Part shown: positions 37,764 to 50,659 of the stretch, in pieces
Layout of the letters: each line of letters begins with the position of its first letter
How positions within the stretch are numbered: the stretch's first letter is position 1
Assembly: GCA_009746045.1 (NCBI GenBank)
Contig: RPFO01000059.1
Coordinates: 1,931,716-1,995,715 of the forward strand
Length of the DNA: 64,000 nt
Direction of reading: 5' to 3'
DNA from: Mesostigma viride
Taxonomy: Eukaryota; Streptophyta; Mesostigmatophyceae; Mesostigmatales; Mesostigmataceae
The notes under the pieces: generated by a model
What the model saw: the letters and a program-made list of their open reading frames with translations, nothing else
Database searches by the model: none
What the model was told of the DNA's origin: nothing
Translations under genes and position numbers: made by a program

Positions 37764-40700
37764 ATGGCGGCCGCTAACGCCCCGATTGTGATGAAAGAGC
37801 AGGTCTCGGTAAGTGGTGGGCACGATAGGGAAGGCAGCGGGCCTTGGCCTCGTTCTCTGGTTGGAGGGGTGTAGAAACTGGTCCGAAAACATCCATCGCG
37901 GCTTTCAACGAGAAAGGGACAATGCTGCCATCTTGGTGCCAACCACGTTTCGTTTCTCCTCCGTGCGACTTTCTTGGCGCGTTTTCTCTGTGCACAGCTT
38001 CCGAGTCTGGGAGTGAACCAGCAGTTCATCACATTCAACAATGTCACCATGGAGTCGGAGAAGTTCGTTTGCGTCAGGGAGACCTCGGGTAGCAATAGCG
38101 TCGTCATTATTGACATGGCTCAACCCATGACGCCCCTTCGTCGCTCGATCACCGCAGACTCGGCACTTATGAACCCAATCCAGAAAGTTATTGCCTTGAA
38201 AGGTGAGTTCGTTAATGTCACTGTCTTCTTTTTCACCAGAACGTCGGGTCCGCGTACAAGCAGGGGCAGGAGTTTCGCAGACGTTACTAAGGTTCTTTCG
38301 TGACTGTCAGCCTGGGTTGTTGCCACCAAGGCACTTTTTTGGTTCTTCTGAGACGCTGTCCAAAGTATGCTAGCTGGGAGTGTTGACATAATTTTTTTCT
38401 ATGTAAACTCGCTTTTTGTTCTATGCTTAATCGGACAGGTTGGCAGGTAGACTTGTGGTTGTGTGGGCGGGCAGTAGGCCCATAAGTAAGGATAAGACAT
38501 AAGTAAGGATGAGACATTGCTAAAATAGTCAATGATCACGTCTTAAGGTTCTGCGTATCATCTTTCTGTATGTTACTGTGTTGCAGCTGCTGTGCCTGAT
38601 GCCGCGCAGGACCATCTTCAGATTTTCAACATTGAGCTGAAGGCCAAGATGAAGTCGCATCATATGCCTGAGCAGGTATGTGTTGCACTCTGCTTGTATC
38701 TGGGCATGATTGCTTACAAAGTAAAATAGCACATGGTGCGCTCTAAACTACCGTTGTCGTTTAGCATGTTTATGTTGTGTAATTCAAGAAATCAGTATTT
38801 TGCAATACCGTGGCCTTCTCCTTGAACAGTGCATTTTGCCATATTTTGTAGATGTGGTGGCATAATCACATACTACCATTGCTGGACGCATCCCAGCGAA
38901 CGACAATTTCAATGTGTGTTTTTTATTGTGTATTGATTGGCATGTTTCGCTGCTGCTGTATGCATGATTTCATGTTTCTGTCACTCCGTCGCTGCCTTCC
39001 TGCTGTCAAAGTCCTTTTTCGCTTTTAGGCGGGTAGGCCAAGGGTAGGCTAACCTTTTGGGCCTCCATTACTTGAAGGCGGTATTGGTTGAAGTCCGTCA
39101 TGTTTGGTGCAGTCTATGTCTACGCAGCAACTTCCTCCGGCCCACATTCAAGACTGGGTCCGGCCGACCCAGGGCTGCAACCTTGAACCTGAAATCGAAT
39201 CCAGGGTTGACCACTTAAAGTTGAGACCTGAAGGATCTTACACCTGAGGCGGTAAACCTGAGTACCTATACTCTATCTTGTACCCCTTACCACCTTTTGT
39301 CCCTACTTTAAGATCTTTTGCCCATACCAGCTCTGCGATCTTAAATATGGAATTCTAAAACTCGGGGTCTCAAGATCTTAAACCTAGGAATCTTAAACAT
39401 AGGCTTTGCGGTGTACAGAAGGCATTTTTTGGCACTTTTCGTTTGGATGCTCTGTCTTTTCTACCCTAGTAAGCTGTTGGCATTTCTCTACTGCGGCTAA
39501 TATGACGTGCTGCCTCCCTTCTCTTGTTTTTATGCCATGCGTGCAACCCTGTGCTGCGCTTTGTGTGTGCAGGTGGTCTTCTGGAAGTGGATCTCCGCGT
39601 CCACCCTCGGCCTGGTCACAGGATCCGCCGTCTACCACTGGGAGATGGAAGGTGGGTGGCGGTCACGCGTACCACGTCACCGCAGGCTTTTGTGGCAGGA
39701 ACAACCTGGGTCTTTCCATGTGTTCCTGCTGGTCATCTGTCTAGACAGGGTTGGTGTCTCCCTAGACAGCAGCCGCAGTGCCTGTTGGTTTTGGAAGGAG
39801 CAATGCGAGAAACCGTTTGCAGTGGCTTGGATTCTTAAGGTTGATGCGGAATAGCTTCTTTTTCTCCTGATATGGCTGGATTCAATGCTGATTTGGGGGC
39901 GTCACCCACCTGCACCATGGGTTGTGGACACCCCTGGGTGTTGTGTTGCCTGTTGTGGCGCGCAGGCACGTCGGAGCCCGTGAAGATGTTTGACCGCACG
40001 GCCAACCTGACGGGCAACCAGATCATCAACTACCGCGCCGACCCGACCGGCAAGTGGCTTGTGCTCATCGGCATCGCGCCCGGCGCGCCCGAGGTAGGCG
40101 GCCACCACCATGTGCTGCATCCATGACCTGGGCTGAACGTGGGGAGTATGGGTGGCATTGGGTTCTTGCGGTGGTTTAGCAGTGTGCATGGTAGTTATAG
40201 CGTCTACAAACATGCATTTTATGACTAGCAGGCTCTATGCCCCGCCTCGTATCAAGGGTGAAGGTCCCCCCCTTTTTGCAGGGGTGGACCAAACTACCCT
40301 TCATACCCCTGAAGCGCCATGGTGGTGCCACCTATCTTCTCTTTTGCTTCAATATCTCCCCGCAGCGCCCTCAACTGGTGAAGGGCAACATGCAGCTGTA
40401 CAGCATGGAGCAGAAGCGCAGCCAGGCGCTGGAGGCGCACGCAGCCGTGTTTGCCACCGCCAAGGTGCCCGGCAACGACCGCACGCTCACGCTCATCGCG
40501 TTTGCCACCAAGTCCTTTGCCAACGGCCAGGTCAACTCAAAGCTGCACGTCATTGAGCTTGGCGCACAGCCAGGTAGGCACGCACGTCTGAGGCGTGGGT
40601 AAATGCGGGTTGGGAGTGGATGCGCTCGTGGTGTGAGAAAGGGGGGAGCTTAGTAGCTTATTAGGCAGGGGCATCGCATGGCCAAATGAGGGACGCTTCT

Positions 40701-43700
40701 TGCAGTTTTGATGTCCATGGCTATGAACCTTCATTATTGTGAATGGAGAGTGAATTTGTGACAGCATCCCGAATTCTTATCTTTGCAGCAAGCTGGCTTT
40801 GGTGGGATTCCTTTTTTGCTGTCAAGCGCAGGGCGCACATGAAGAGACCTGCTGCGAGCGTATGTTGTTCATCCTTGCGTGTGCGCCGGCGCTCCGTTCT
40901 CCTTGCTTCGTTAATTGCCAGCCCTGGTATTGCTCGTGGCTTGCTGACATTTAAGCCATCACCGGCCTCTTGCTTGCATCCCCCTGGGTGCTCCCCCCCT
41001 TCCCTTCCCTTCACTTGAGTGCGCGCAGGTGTGCCTGGCTTCACCAAGAAGCAGGCAGACCTGTTTTTCCCGCCGGACTTTGCGGACGACTTCCCCGTCG
41101 CGATGCAGGTGTCACCCAAGTACGGCGTGCTGTACGTGATCACCAAGCTGGGCCTGCTCTTCATCTACGACCTGGAGACGGCCACCGCCGTCTACCGCAA
41201 CCGCATCAGCAGCGACCCCATCTTTGTCACGTCTGATGCGCCCTCCACGGGCGGGTTCTACGCGATCAACCGCCGCGGCCAGGTGCTCATGTGCACCATC
41301 AACGAGCAGACCATTGTGCCCTTCGTCAGCACCCAGGTGAGCTTGCGCCTACGCATGCTGCCCGCCTCTCCCTGCGTTTATGTTGTCTATAAACCACTTT
41401 TTACGGCACGTTTCCAACTGGATGTGTTGCTTTTGCGTGTGTGCTCGCTGCCGCTGTGCACCTCATCTTGCTGACCATGCCCTGCCTGCTGCTGGTCACT
41501 GCGTTCCTCGTGGCGGTTTCGCCATGGCCGCGCCCCTGTGTAAACGCGCTGTGCTCCCCTCTCTTGCCCCCCCCCCCCCCCCTCCCCCCTCTCCCCTATC
41601 TTCATGGACCAGCTGAACAACCTGGAGCTGGCGGTGGCCATGGCCAAGCGCTCCAACCTGCCCGGCGCGGAGAACCTGGTGCGTGGGAAGTGCAGTGGGT
41701 GTCATTTTCTTGGGTCCAAGCAGAGACGAATTGGATGCGGAGTATGATGTCTATTTTTGACAATCACGCTATTAATCCAGGGTCTAAATGTGACCCTGGT
41801 CTAAAAGCACACCTGATACAAACTTAAAAATAATGCTACGCTACTTTCCGGGCGTTGGCCACCTGAGGCGCGGGCGCCTCGTGTGGAACCGCAGGTGGGC
41901 TTGCCGCGTTGACTATGAACTGAGAATGGGGACAGGCGTACACTGGGGTGGAGAGCAATCCAAGGGTGCTGATCGCTTCATCCAACTGAACCCGATATCT
42001 TGCCAGTGTTCGCCTGGCCGCACTAAACGGTATTACGAGATATGAAATTCCGTACATGTTGTGGTATCTCCGTCAGATGTCAGTTACATCAGGGCCCTCC
42101 AAAAGTCAAGGACCATTCCCTTTCGACTTGTCCGACGCCCTGGTCCCTGAACGGTGCAGTTTAGCGTTGTTGTCGTCTTCAAACGTGTAAAGACAAAGCT
42201 TTGGAGCAGGTTACCCCAGCTGGCATCACCGCACGTGACAGTTTCTTGTGTCGGATTCTCCCAGTTTTGCTCACAGGAGGACCCCTTGTCCATTGCCTTG
42301 CCTCATATGTTTTGTCTCATTTTGCCCCTGCTCTTGCCTCCCTTTGAGCCCCACAGGTGGTGCAGCAGTTCAATGCGCTGTTTGCGGCACAGAAGTACAA
42401 GGAGGCGGCGGAGCTGGCGGCCGAGTCGCCGCAGGGCACGCTGCGCACGCGCGACACGGTGGTCAAGTTCCAGGGTGTGCCTGTGCCGCCTGGCCAGACG
42501 CCGCCGCTGCTGCAGTACTTTGGCACTCTGCTGCAGAAGGGCAAGCTGAACCACTTTGAGACGCTGGAGCTGTCGCGGCTGGTGGTCAACCAGAACAAGA
42601 AGAGCCTGCTGGACAACTGGCTGGCCGAGGACAAGCTGGAGTGCAGCGAGGAGCTGGGAGACCTGCTGCGCGTACGTGGGGGGCTGAGGCAGTGGGCCAT
42701 TTCTTTTGTGCAGAAACAAAACACAGCAGGCGATGTTTTGCGCCGCATGGGCAGATGGTTGTGTTGTGGGGGGGACGATGGTGGCCTAAGATGCCAGCAG
42801 CTTTGACCACGAGCAAAGCAGCGTGTTCAGAGGCCCCTGCTTGGTCAAATTTTTTATGGAACAGTGATGGAAAGTTTACTGCTGCCTCCCCAGTTTTGTC
42901 CTGGTTTCCGGGCTCGCCTCCCTGCTGCACACCCTAACGCTTTGCCTGTGTCGCACTTCCTGCTTTCTGTCTCCCCCCCCCCCCCCCCTCCAACCCACCA
43001 CCACCCCTAGCCGGTGGATGCGGACATGGCGCTCAAGGTGTACATCAAGGCCAAGACGACGGAGAAGGTGGTCGCCCTGTTCGCAGAGAAGGGCGAGTAT
43101 GAGAAGATCGTCAAGTACTCAGAGCAGGTGAGCGGGGGACGACCCGTCTGCCAGTTCATGGTGGGGGCAGGCATGGCAGCCAACCCTCCCATGACTGCAT
43201 GCCGCGCTGGTCACATTGGTCGGCGGTATCGGGGTTGCGAGATGATGTAGTGGCAAACCTACTGGTGCCATCTGCTTGTTCCCTGGCTGTGCCATCTGCA
43301 CGTGGGAGCAAGGATTTTGCGACTTCAGCATATCTATGGGGGCGCGTAGCAGGCAATCTTTGTTAGGATAGCTATCATGTGATAGCGTTTGTGGTAGCTG
43401 AGGCGCAGCTACCGTCTAGTTGTACACAGAATCCAAGTGTTGGCAATGCGTGGATCATGAGCACACGTTCTGCCTTCCTGTCTCCATGCCGTTCAGGTAC
43501 TGACCTTGACCCATGTGTGCATTCCTTTTCTCCTGTCCCCCTGCCTTGTGTCTTCTCCCCCCATCAGGTTGGCTACCGCCCTGACTACCTGTACCTGGTG
43601 CAGAGCATCCTTCGTGTCAACCCACAGGTGAGGTTGCGGTTGGTGACTTGGTTTTAGTGTGGGCATGCACGTGCCATAGTAGAAGGCATCATGTTCGGAA

Positions 43701-46700
43701 CGCTTTTGCAAATGATTTTGCGGTTGCTGGGTCATGGGTGCCACTTCCTTGAAGGCAAGGTTTGCACGCATTTGGCCTGCTCTCCCTCGTCAGTTGCCTG
43801 CCACCCTATCCTTGACGCAGATCTTCATGGCTCTTGTGTCGGTGTCCCTGGCCACTCACATGTGTGTGCGTGTGGTTGTTGTGTTTCCAACCCCCCCATA
43901 TATCCTCTCTGTGTGTGGGCAGGGCGCGCTGAGCTTTGTGCTCATGCTCGCGCAGATGGAGGGCGGCTGCCCGCTCGACTTCAACGTGGTCACCGACCTG
44001 TTCCTGCAGCGCAACATGATCCGCGAGGCGACCAGCTTCCTGCTGGACGTTCTTAAGCCCAACCTGCCGGAGCACGCAATGCTGCAGACCAAGGTGCTTG
44101 AGATCAACCTGGTCACCTTCCCCAACGTGGCCGATGCCATCCTGGCCAACAACATGTTCACCCACTACGACCGCCCGCGCATCGCCCAGCTGTGCGAGAA
44201 GGCAGGCCTCTACATGCGCGCGCTGCAGGTGAGCACCGCGGGGTGGGCGCAGCGTGCTGGGTGGGCTGGCGGAGGTTTGATCACACGTCCTGGGGGTGGG
44301 CGTGGATGTCGAAGGGTGCTGGGGGTCGTGGTGTGCAAACCTAACTGGGTTTCGCCTCTTGCAGGCACCCCATGCTGATGCTTGGGCGTGTAAGGGGTCT
44401 GGAAGGCGTGTTCATGTTTCGTTATCTGTTGAGATTTGCTGTTGCATTGATGGGGTTTCTTACGGGGATGCCCTACTGCATGCAAGTGCTGACCTGCAGT
44501 CCCCTCTTCCCTGGTGTGCATCTTGCCCTTGGCCCCTGTTCATGCTCTTTCCCCCTTCTGCCTCCTTCCCCGCAGCACTACACGGACCTGCCAGACATCA
44601 AGCGCGTGGTGGTGAACACACACGCGATCGACGCGCAGGCACTTACCGAGTTCTTCGGCACGCTCTCTATGGAGTGGGCGCTCGAGGCGCTCAAGGAGCT
44701 GCTCGCCACCAACATGCACCAGAACCTGCAGCTCGTGGTGCAGGTGCGCGCAGTCGGGTGATTGTCCTCGCAAAGACTTGGGTGTCGGGACTATCCTAGT
44801 GGAACCAGGTACTAGGACTCCAAAAACGCATGACCTCTTGCATGTTAGCAGCCTGACCAGGTAACTGTGGGCAACACAGCTGGTTGGTGACAGTTCCACA
44901 GAGACCACGGAGAATCTCGCTCTCTGACCCAGAGGTGTGTGGTCTGTTGTGGTTTCTCTGAATCTGCATGTTGCCTGCCACAGGCACATGGCTGACCAGT
45001 TGCCTCCCCCCTGCCGTCTGGCGTCGTTCCCCTTCTTCCACTTCTGATGCGTGTGTGTATGCCCCCCGTTGCCCCAGATCGCCAAGGAGTACACGGAGCA
45101 GCTCACGCCCGAGAACATCATTGCCATGTTCGAGGGCTTCAAGAGCTATGAGGGCCTCTACTTCTATCTCGGCTCCTACCTCGCCTTCAGGTGAGCGTGC
45201 ACAGCACTGCCATGCATGTCTTGATGCGCGCATGTTCGTGGTCTGCAGTGGTTCAGAAAGGATTTTGTCACATGATAACTTCCATGCCGAACCGGGGTGC
45301 CATGCCTACCTCTGTGTGCGTGATGCTTGGCTTGGCTTGCCTGGCTTGCGCTGTCTGTCCTGTTCCCTGTTGCTCTGCCTGCCATTCAGTGTGTTTGTTT
45401 TGCGTGCTTCTGATTGCACCTCCGGCGTTTACCCACATTTTCACCATGCCCACTATGTGTTGCCGCGCTGGTGTCGCACAGCCAAGACCCGGACGTGCAC
45501 TTCAAGTACATAGAGGCGGCGGCAAAGACGGGCCAGATCAAGGAGGTTGAGCGCGTGACCCGGGAGAGCAGCGTGTACCCGCCTGAGAAGACGCGCCAGT
45601 TCCTCATGGAGGCCAAGCTGCCGGACGCACGCCCGCTCATCAATGTGTGCGACCGCTTCGGCTTTGTCAAGCAGCTTACGACGTACCTGCACAACAACAA
45701 CATGATGCGCTACATCGAGGGCTACGTGCAGAAGGTGAACCCTAGCAAGGCGCCCGAGGTGGTGGGCGCACTGCTCGACTGCGAGGCGAGCGAGGAGTTC
45801 ATCAAGAACCTCATCCTGTCCGTGCGCAGCCTGCTGCCCGTGGAGCCGCTGGTGGCCGAGGTGGAGAAACGCAACCGCCTCAAGCTGCTGTCGCAGTTCC
45901 TGGAGCACCTGGTGAGCGAGGGCAGCCAGGACCAGCACGTGCACAACGCGCTGGGCAAGATCATCATCGACAGCAACAACAACCCTGAGCACTTTTTGAC
46001 GACCAACCCGTACTACGACTCGCTCGTCGTCGGCAAGTACTGCGAGCGGCGCGACCCCAACTTGGCATGTGTGGCCTACAAGCGTGGCCAGTGTGATATG
46101 GAGCTGGTGGACGTGACCAACCGCAACCAGATGTTCAAGCAGCAGGCGCGCTACATCGTGGAGCGCATGGAGCCGACGCTCTGGGAGAAGGTGCTCACCC
46201 CCGAGAACCCGCACCGCCGCTCGCTTATCGACCAGGTGGTCACCACCGCGCTGCCAGAGAGCAAGAACCCGGAGCAGGTCTCGGTCACCGTCAAGGCGTT
46301 CATGACGGCGGAGCTGCCCAACGAGCTGATCGAGCTGCTGGAGAAGATTGTGCTGCAGAACAGCGCGTTCTCTGGCAACCCCAACCTGCAGAACCTGCTC
46401 ATCCTGACCGCCATCAAGGCCGACAAGTCGCGCGTCATGGACTACGTCAACCGGCTAGACGCGTTTGACGGCCCCGCGGTTGGAGAGATCGCGGTCGGCA
46501 GCGAGCTGTTTGAGGAGGCGTTTGCCATCTTCAAGAAGTTCAAGGACAACGTGCAGGCCGTGAACGTGCTGATCGAGAACATCGGCAAGTAAGTATGGGG
46601 AAAGGGGGTGAGGGTGGGGAAGGTGGAGCCATGCCCTTTGAGCATATTTCCTGTCTCATAAGCTCTTCGTGAGGAACACTGTGTCTTTGTACTTGTTGCT

Positions 46701-49269
46701 TCTCGCTCATGCTGCTCTCAGTGCCTGGTGTGGTTGTGGTTCATTTTACTTGTGTTGCCTGGGTGGGCTGAAGGCTAACGCACACGATCTCTCTGCCGCA
46801 CCACATTGCCCTGCCCCTTCTCCCCTCCCTGCCTCTCTGTCCTCCCCCTCCCTCCTAAACAGTGTGGAGCGCGCCAAGGAGTTTGCCACCAAGGTGGACG
46901 AGCCGGGCGTGTGGTCGCGTGTGGCGCTCGCGCAGCTCAAGGTGGGCAACGTGTCAGAGGCCATCGCGTCCTTCATCCGCGCAGACGACGCGGGCCACTA
47001 CGCCGAGGTGATCCGCGTGGCCAACGAGAAGGAGGCCTTCTCGGACCTGGTCACCTACCTGCGCATGGTGCGCGCCAAGGTGAAGGAGAGCGCGGTGGAC
47101 ACGGAGCTGCTGTACGCGTACGCGCGCATTCACCAGCTGGCCGAGATGGAGGAGTTCCTCACGGGCTCCCACGTGGGCAACATCCAGGAGGTGGGCGATC
47201 GCTGCTTTGAGCAGAAGATGTACGACGCTGCCAAGATCCTGTACGCATCGATCAGCAACTGGGGCCGCCTCGCGTCCACGCTTGTCAAGCTGCACGCGTT
47301 CCAGGCCGCGGTGGATGCGGCGCGTAAGGCCAACAGCATCCGCACGTGGAAGGAGGTGTGCTTTGCGTGCGTGGAGGAGAAGGAGTACCGCCTCGCGCAG
47401 CTGTGCGGGCTGCAGATCATCGTGCAGGCGGAGGAGCTGGACGAGGTGTCCCAGTTCTACCAGCGCAAGGGCTGCTTTGACGAGGTGATCAGCCTCATGG
47501 AGGCCGGCCTGGGCCTCGAGCGCGCGCACATGGGCATCTTCACGGAGCTGGGCACGCTGTACGCCAAGTTCCACCCGGCCAAGCTGATGGAGCACCTCAA
47601 GCTCTTCTCCACGCGCATCAACGTGCCGCGCCTCATCCGCGTGTGCGACGACCAGCAGCACTGGAAGGAGCTCGCGTTCCTGTACGTGGTCTACGACGAG
47701 TACGACAACGCGGCCAACGTGATGATGAACCACTCACCCGACGCGTGGGAGCACGTGTCTTTCAAGGACGTGGCCGTCAAGGTGGCCAACGCCGAGGTGT
47801 ACTACCGCGCGGTCTCCTTCTACCTGGATGAGCACCCCGAGCTGCTCAACGACATCCTGCACGTGCTGGCCTCGCGCCTGGACCACTCGCGCGTGGTCGA
47901 CATCCTGCGCACGGCCGGCCACCTGCCGCTCGCGCGCGCGTACTTGACGAGCGTGCAGACGGCCAACCTGCCCGCCGTCAACGAGGCAATCAATGCGCTG
48001 TGCATTGAGGAGGAGGATGCAGAGGGCCTGCGCGCGTCCATCGATATCTACGACGCGTTTGACCAGATTGCGCTCGCGGCGTCCATCGAGAAGCACGAGT
48101 TGACCGAGTTCCGCCGCATCGCGTCGCACATCTACAAGCGCAACCAGCGCTGGAAGCAGAGTGTGGAGCTGTCCAAGAAGGACAAGCTGTACCGCGACGC
48201 GATGGAGACGTGCGCGCAGAGCAAGGACCGCGAGATGGCCGAGGGCCTGCTCGAGTTCTTTGTGGATCAGGGCGCCAAGGAGTGCTTTGCTGCGTGCCTG
48301 TACACGTGCTACGACCTGATTCGCCCCGACGTGGCGCTGGAGCTTGCGTGGATGAACGGCATGAACGACTTTGTCATGCCTTTTGTCATCCAGTTCATGC
48401 GTGAGTACAGTAGCAAGGTGGACACGCTCATGTCCGACAAGGCGGCCGCCAAGCAGGAGCAGGAGAAGGAGGCCAAGGCCGCGCAGCAGCAGGAGGCACA
48501 GCAGGTGAGCGTCGTGGCTGTGTGGCGGGGTCAGAGGCAACATGCAGGGGGGGGAAAGAGGATGTCAGCAGGGGAAGCACGCTTGAGGTGGGTGCAAATG
48601 GGTTACTAGGCGCAGTGGGGTGAAGTGTGTGTGCTTCCTTTCTGGGAAGGTGGGAAGGGTACGACTTTCCCTTTCCTCTTCATAATTAAAGGCATTTTAG
48701 GACGTCATAGTTGCTGGTATGTGTTGTGGCATTGGGAACTGTATGGGCCTAATGTGCGTTTTTGCCGCCATGCAGGTGGTTAATATGACAGGTACTTTGT
48801 GGTGACATTGTTGAATCCATACGCACCCTTCACTCTGCTGCATGGTGGCAGGCTGCAGTGGCAGGCCCTGAAAAAGCTGTGAAACATGGAGAGGACCGGG
48901 CTATGCCTAGTTTTGTTGGGTTGCCTTCACACATGTCCCGTGGTTTCTTTCAACACGCTGCCCTTTTTTTGTGTAGAAATTGTGAGCAGTGCTGCTGTGA
49001 TCCACTTTCAACGTGTTGACTGGATTACTGCTTTTCAGTCTATTGACTCAGAAAAATGATATCTTGTCCCCTCCTATTTCTTGTATGCATTGTATGTTGT
49101 GCAGAACATGTATGCTCAGCTGCTCCCCCCAGCACTGCCGGCACCACCCAGCTGGGTCCCAGGTGCCGTCCCCGGTGTGGGCTACAGCCCAGATGCCTAT
49201 GGCGCTTATGGCCAGGCGCCAGCGTATGGCTCTTCCCAGCCTGGCTACGGGTATAAGGCTCCCTACTGA
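37764..49269 (+). CDS. CHC: Clathrin heavy chain, complete, 17 exons, 1,706 residues
   Basis: Forms the leg of the clathrin triskelion that coats endocytic and trans-Golgi vesicles. Exons: 37764-37808, 37998-38202, 38587-38675, 39573-39651, 39966-40093, 40366-40573, 41029-41336, 41613-41678, 42357-42671, 43011-43127, 43568-43627, 43923-44228, 44576-44743, 45078-45190, 45482-46588, 46863-48504, 49105-49269. All introns are GT-AG and the coding sum is 5,121 nt, exactly divisible by three. The N-terminal propeller (~1-330) includes [12 protein letters not shown] and [11 protein letters not shown]. Leg repeats carry [31 protein letters not shown] and [16 protein letters not shown]. The trimerisation region is near [18 protein letters not shown] (~1,590-1,610). 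The last exon encodes the Pro/Gly/Tyr-rich plant-type tail [15 protein letters not shown]. Normal family length. Introns crowd the first 45% of the protein; the two large exons hold the rest. Confidence 0.98.
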
Positions 49270-49593
49270 ACGCACTGCCCTAAAGCCAGCAACCATCACC
49301 GCGGCCATGGTGAGGGAACTCGAATTTTTACTACAGCCTGAAGCGGGCATTTTGCACGACACCAGGCAGTTTCTACCTGTGTGGAATGCCTGATGAAGAC
49401 ATTGTTTGCTGCATCAAAGCAGTCGTGCTTGGTGGTTTTTCTTCTTGACATGCCCCTGCCTGAAGAACACAACAAATATTAGAATAACGTTTTTTCCCTT
49501 AGGTTGCCAAATGATGATCCAGTGTACATTTGTCAGTGTGCGTGCATGCAGTTATAATTGCTCATTGATAATTACTTGTGGACATCCAACCAG

Positions 49594-49607
49594 TGTAACT
49601 GGTGTAA
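49594..49607 (+). terminator. Candidate clathrin poly(A) signals (two TGTAA)
   Basis: TGTAA at 49594-49598 and 49603-49607, about 330 bp after the stop. TGTAA is the usual polyadenylation signal in chlorophyte algae. No AATAAA is nearer. Valid only if the organism is a green alga. Confidence 0.35.
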
Positions 49608-49853
49608 CCAATTTGCGCCGTCAATGCATGCTTCTAGAGTTTATTTGATTTGACATCAAAATTCATCTTTCCTCATGTTACAGTTTACACACTGAGATGA
49701 TCTCTCTCTGCAACTGCATGCACCCGTTCTCACAAATTTCTTCCCATGCTTTTGATCTGAACAAATACTAATAATGGGCCAGTGGTGCTTGCAGGATTAT
49801 CAATCAGCGCAGCCGCCAGTGCTTTTAGTATAACGAGACGCACTGCATGCATA

Positions 49854-49930
49854 TCTCACCTAACCCGTTTGTTTTAATAACGCGATACATCGCGTTGTAG
49901 GGTTAGAACGCGATGTATTGCGTTGTAATC
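49854..49930. repeat. Palindromic repeat with ACGCGATACATCGCGT core, copy 1
   Basis: Runs from TCTCACCTAACCCGT through ACGCGATACATCGCGT, TGTAGGGTTAG and ACGCGATGTATTGCGT to TGTAATC. CTAACCC and GGGTTAG form an inverted pair around the first palindrome. A second copy lies at 63344-63437. It is inserted just downstream of the clathrin gene. Confidence 0.8.
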
Positions 49931-50167
49931 TGACACGTGGCAGACAGTAGATACGATGTTTTCGGTTTGAAACTCGGTGGACGGACTCCTTACATCCCGT
50001 AGAATTCAAGAAAAAATCCTGGTATTTGTTCGATTTTTTTCGTGTTAGCTGCAAACAAATATGTACCACTGAAATCAGGCATTTTCGCGGGACGAAGGTG
50101 AAGACGACGGCGACGGCGGCAGGTAGATCTCGCCAGTTTTCGCGCGAATTTCAGTGGCTGTTGGGTG

Positions 50168-50349
50168 GCACCTTTAAGACCCCGGCGGACAAGATTTCTT
50201 TTCTCAGGCGCCGCAAGCGGCTCGAGAAGACTCGCTTCACCCTTGATGACGACTTGACCCTGGCGCAGCAACAACGGCGACGGGAGCTATGGCCGACCTA
50301 CCTCCAGCTCCGGCAGACCAAGGCGGGGCAGCCGGTGTACTGGAATTAA
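50168..50349 (+). pseudogene. LINE ORF1 C-terminal fragment
   Basis: The frame ends with KTRFTLDDDLTLAQQQRRR then ELWPTYLQLRQ and PVYWN. It matches the C-terminal domain of the ORF1 protein at 60,899-61,754 (ETRFTLDDDLTLAQ) and the L1 ORF1p pattern of a basic RRREL helix. TTAATTAATTAATTA follows at once. Confidence 0.7.
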
Positions 50350-50450
50350 TTAATTAATTAGACTCGTGCTCCCGTTGGGGAGTCACGGAGCATTAACCCC
50401 GATGGATGGATGGATGGGTGCAAACATTCCTACCGGTCTAATCTATCAAA
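50343..50450 (-). mobile_element. Retroposon tails: CCCGTTGGGG repeat plus (ATCC)n tail
   Basis: 50343-50417 (TTAATTAATTAG, CTCGTGCTCCCGTTGGGGAG, GTCACGGAGCATTAACCCC, (GATG)n) is the reverse complement of 62217-62290. The minus-strand run CATCCATCCATCCATC preceded by GATAGATTAGACC and TGTTTGCACC matches the 3' terminus of the RTE-like LINE at ~58,355-58,410, so this is a bare LINE tail. Confidence 0.6.
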
Positions 50451-50517
50451 GAGACAACCAGCGCAGGCCAGAAATCGGGAGAATCCGGACCATGGTAGCT
50501 CGAGCCTGCCGTTATCT
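50445..50517. repeat. 73-bp dispersed repeat, copy 1
   Basis: Matches 63113-63185 in the same orientation with about two differences (shared GAGACAACCAGCGCAGGCCA, GCTCGAGCCTGCCGTTATCT). Function unknown. Confidence 0.9.
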
Positions 50518-50659
50518 TTTCCGCGTTTTCGAGTCGTTCAGGATGATGAAGATGAATGGTGATGGAAATGTGTATCCTTGCTTGTGCATTGAAATTATGG
50601 CTGGCTTACGTGTGGAGCGACTAGATGACCTAGACGGTGGGGCCGGAAACAGCATGCTT

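Noticed and set aside
45453-48543. Long minus-strand frames of ~250 codons
   Set aside because: They are antisense shadows of large clathrin exons in GC-rich code and have His/Leu/Val/Arg-biased composition without motifs.
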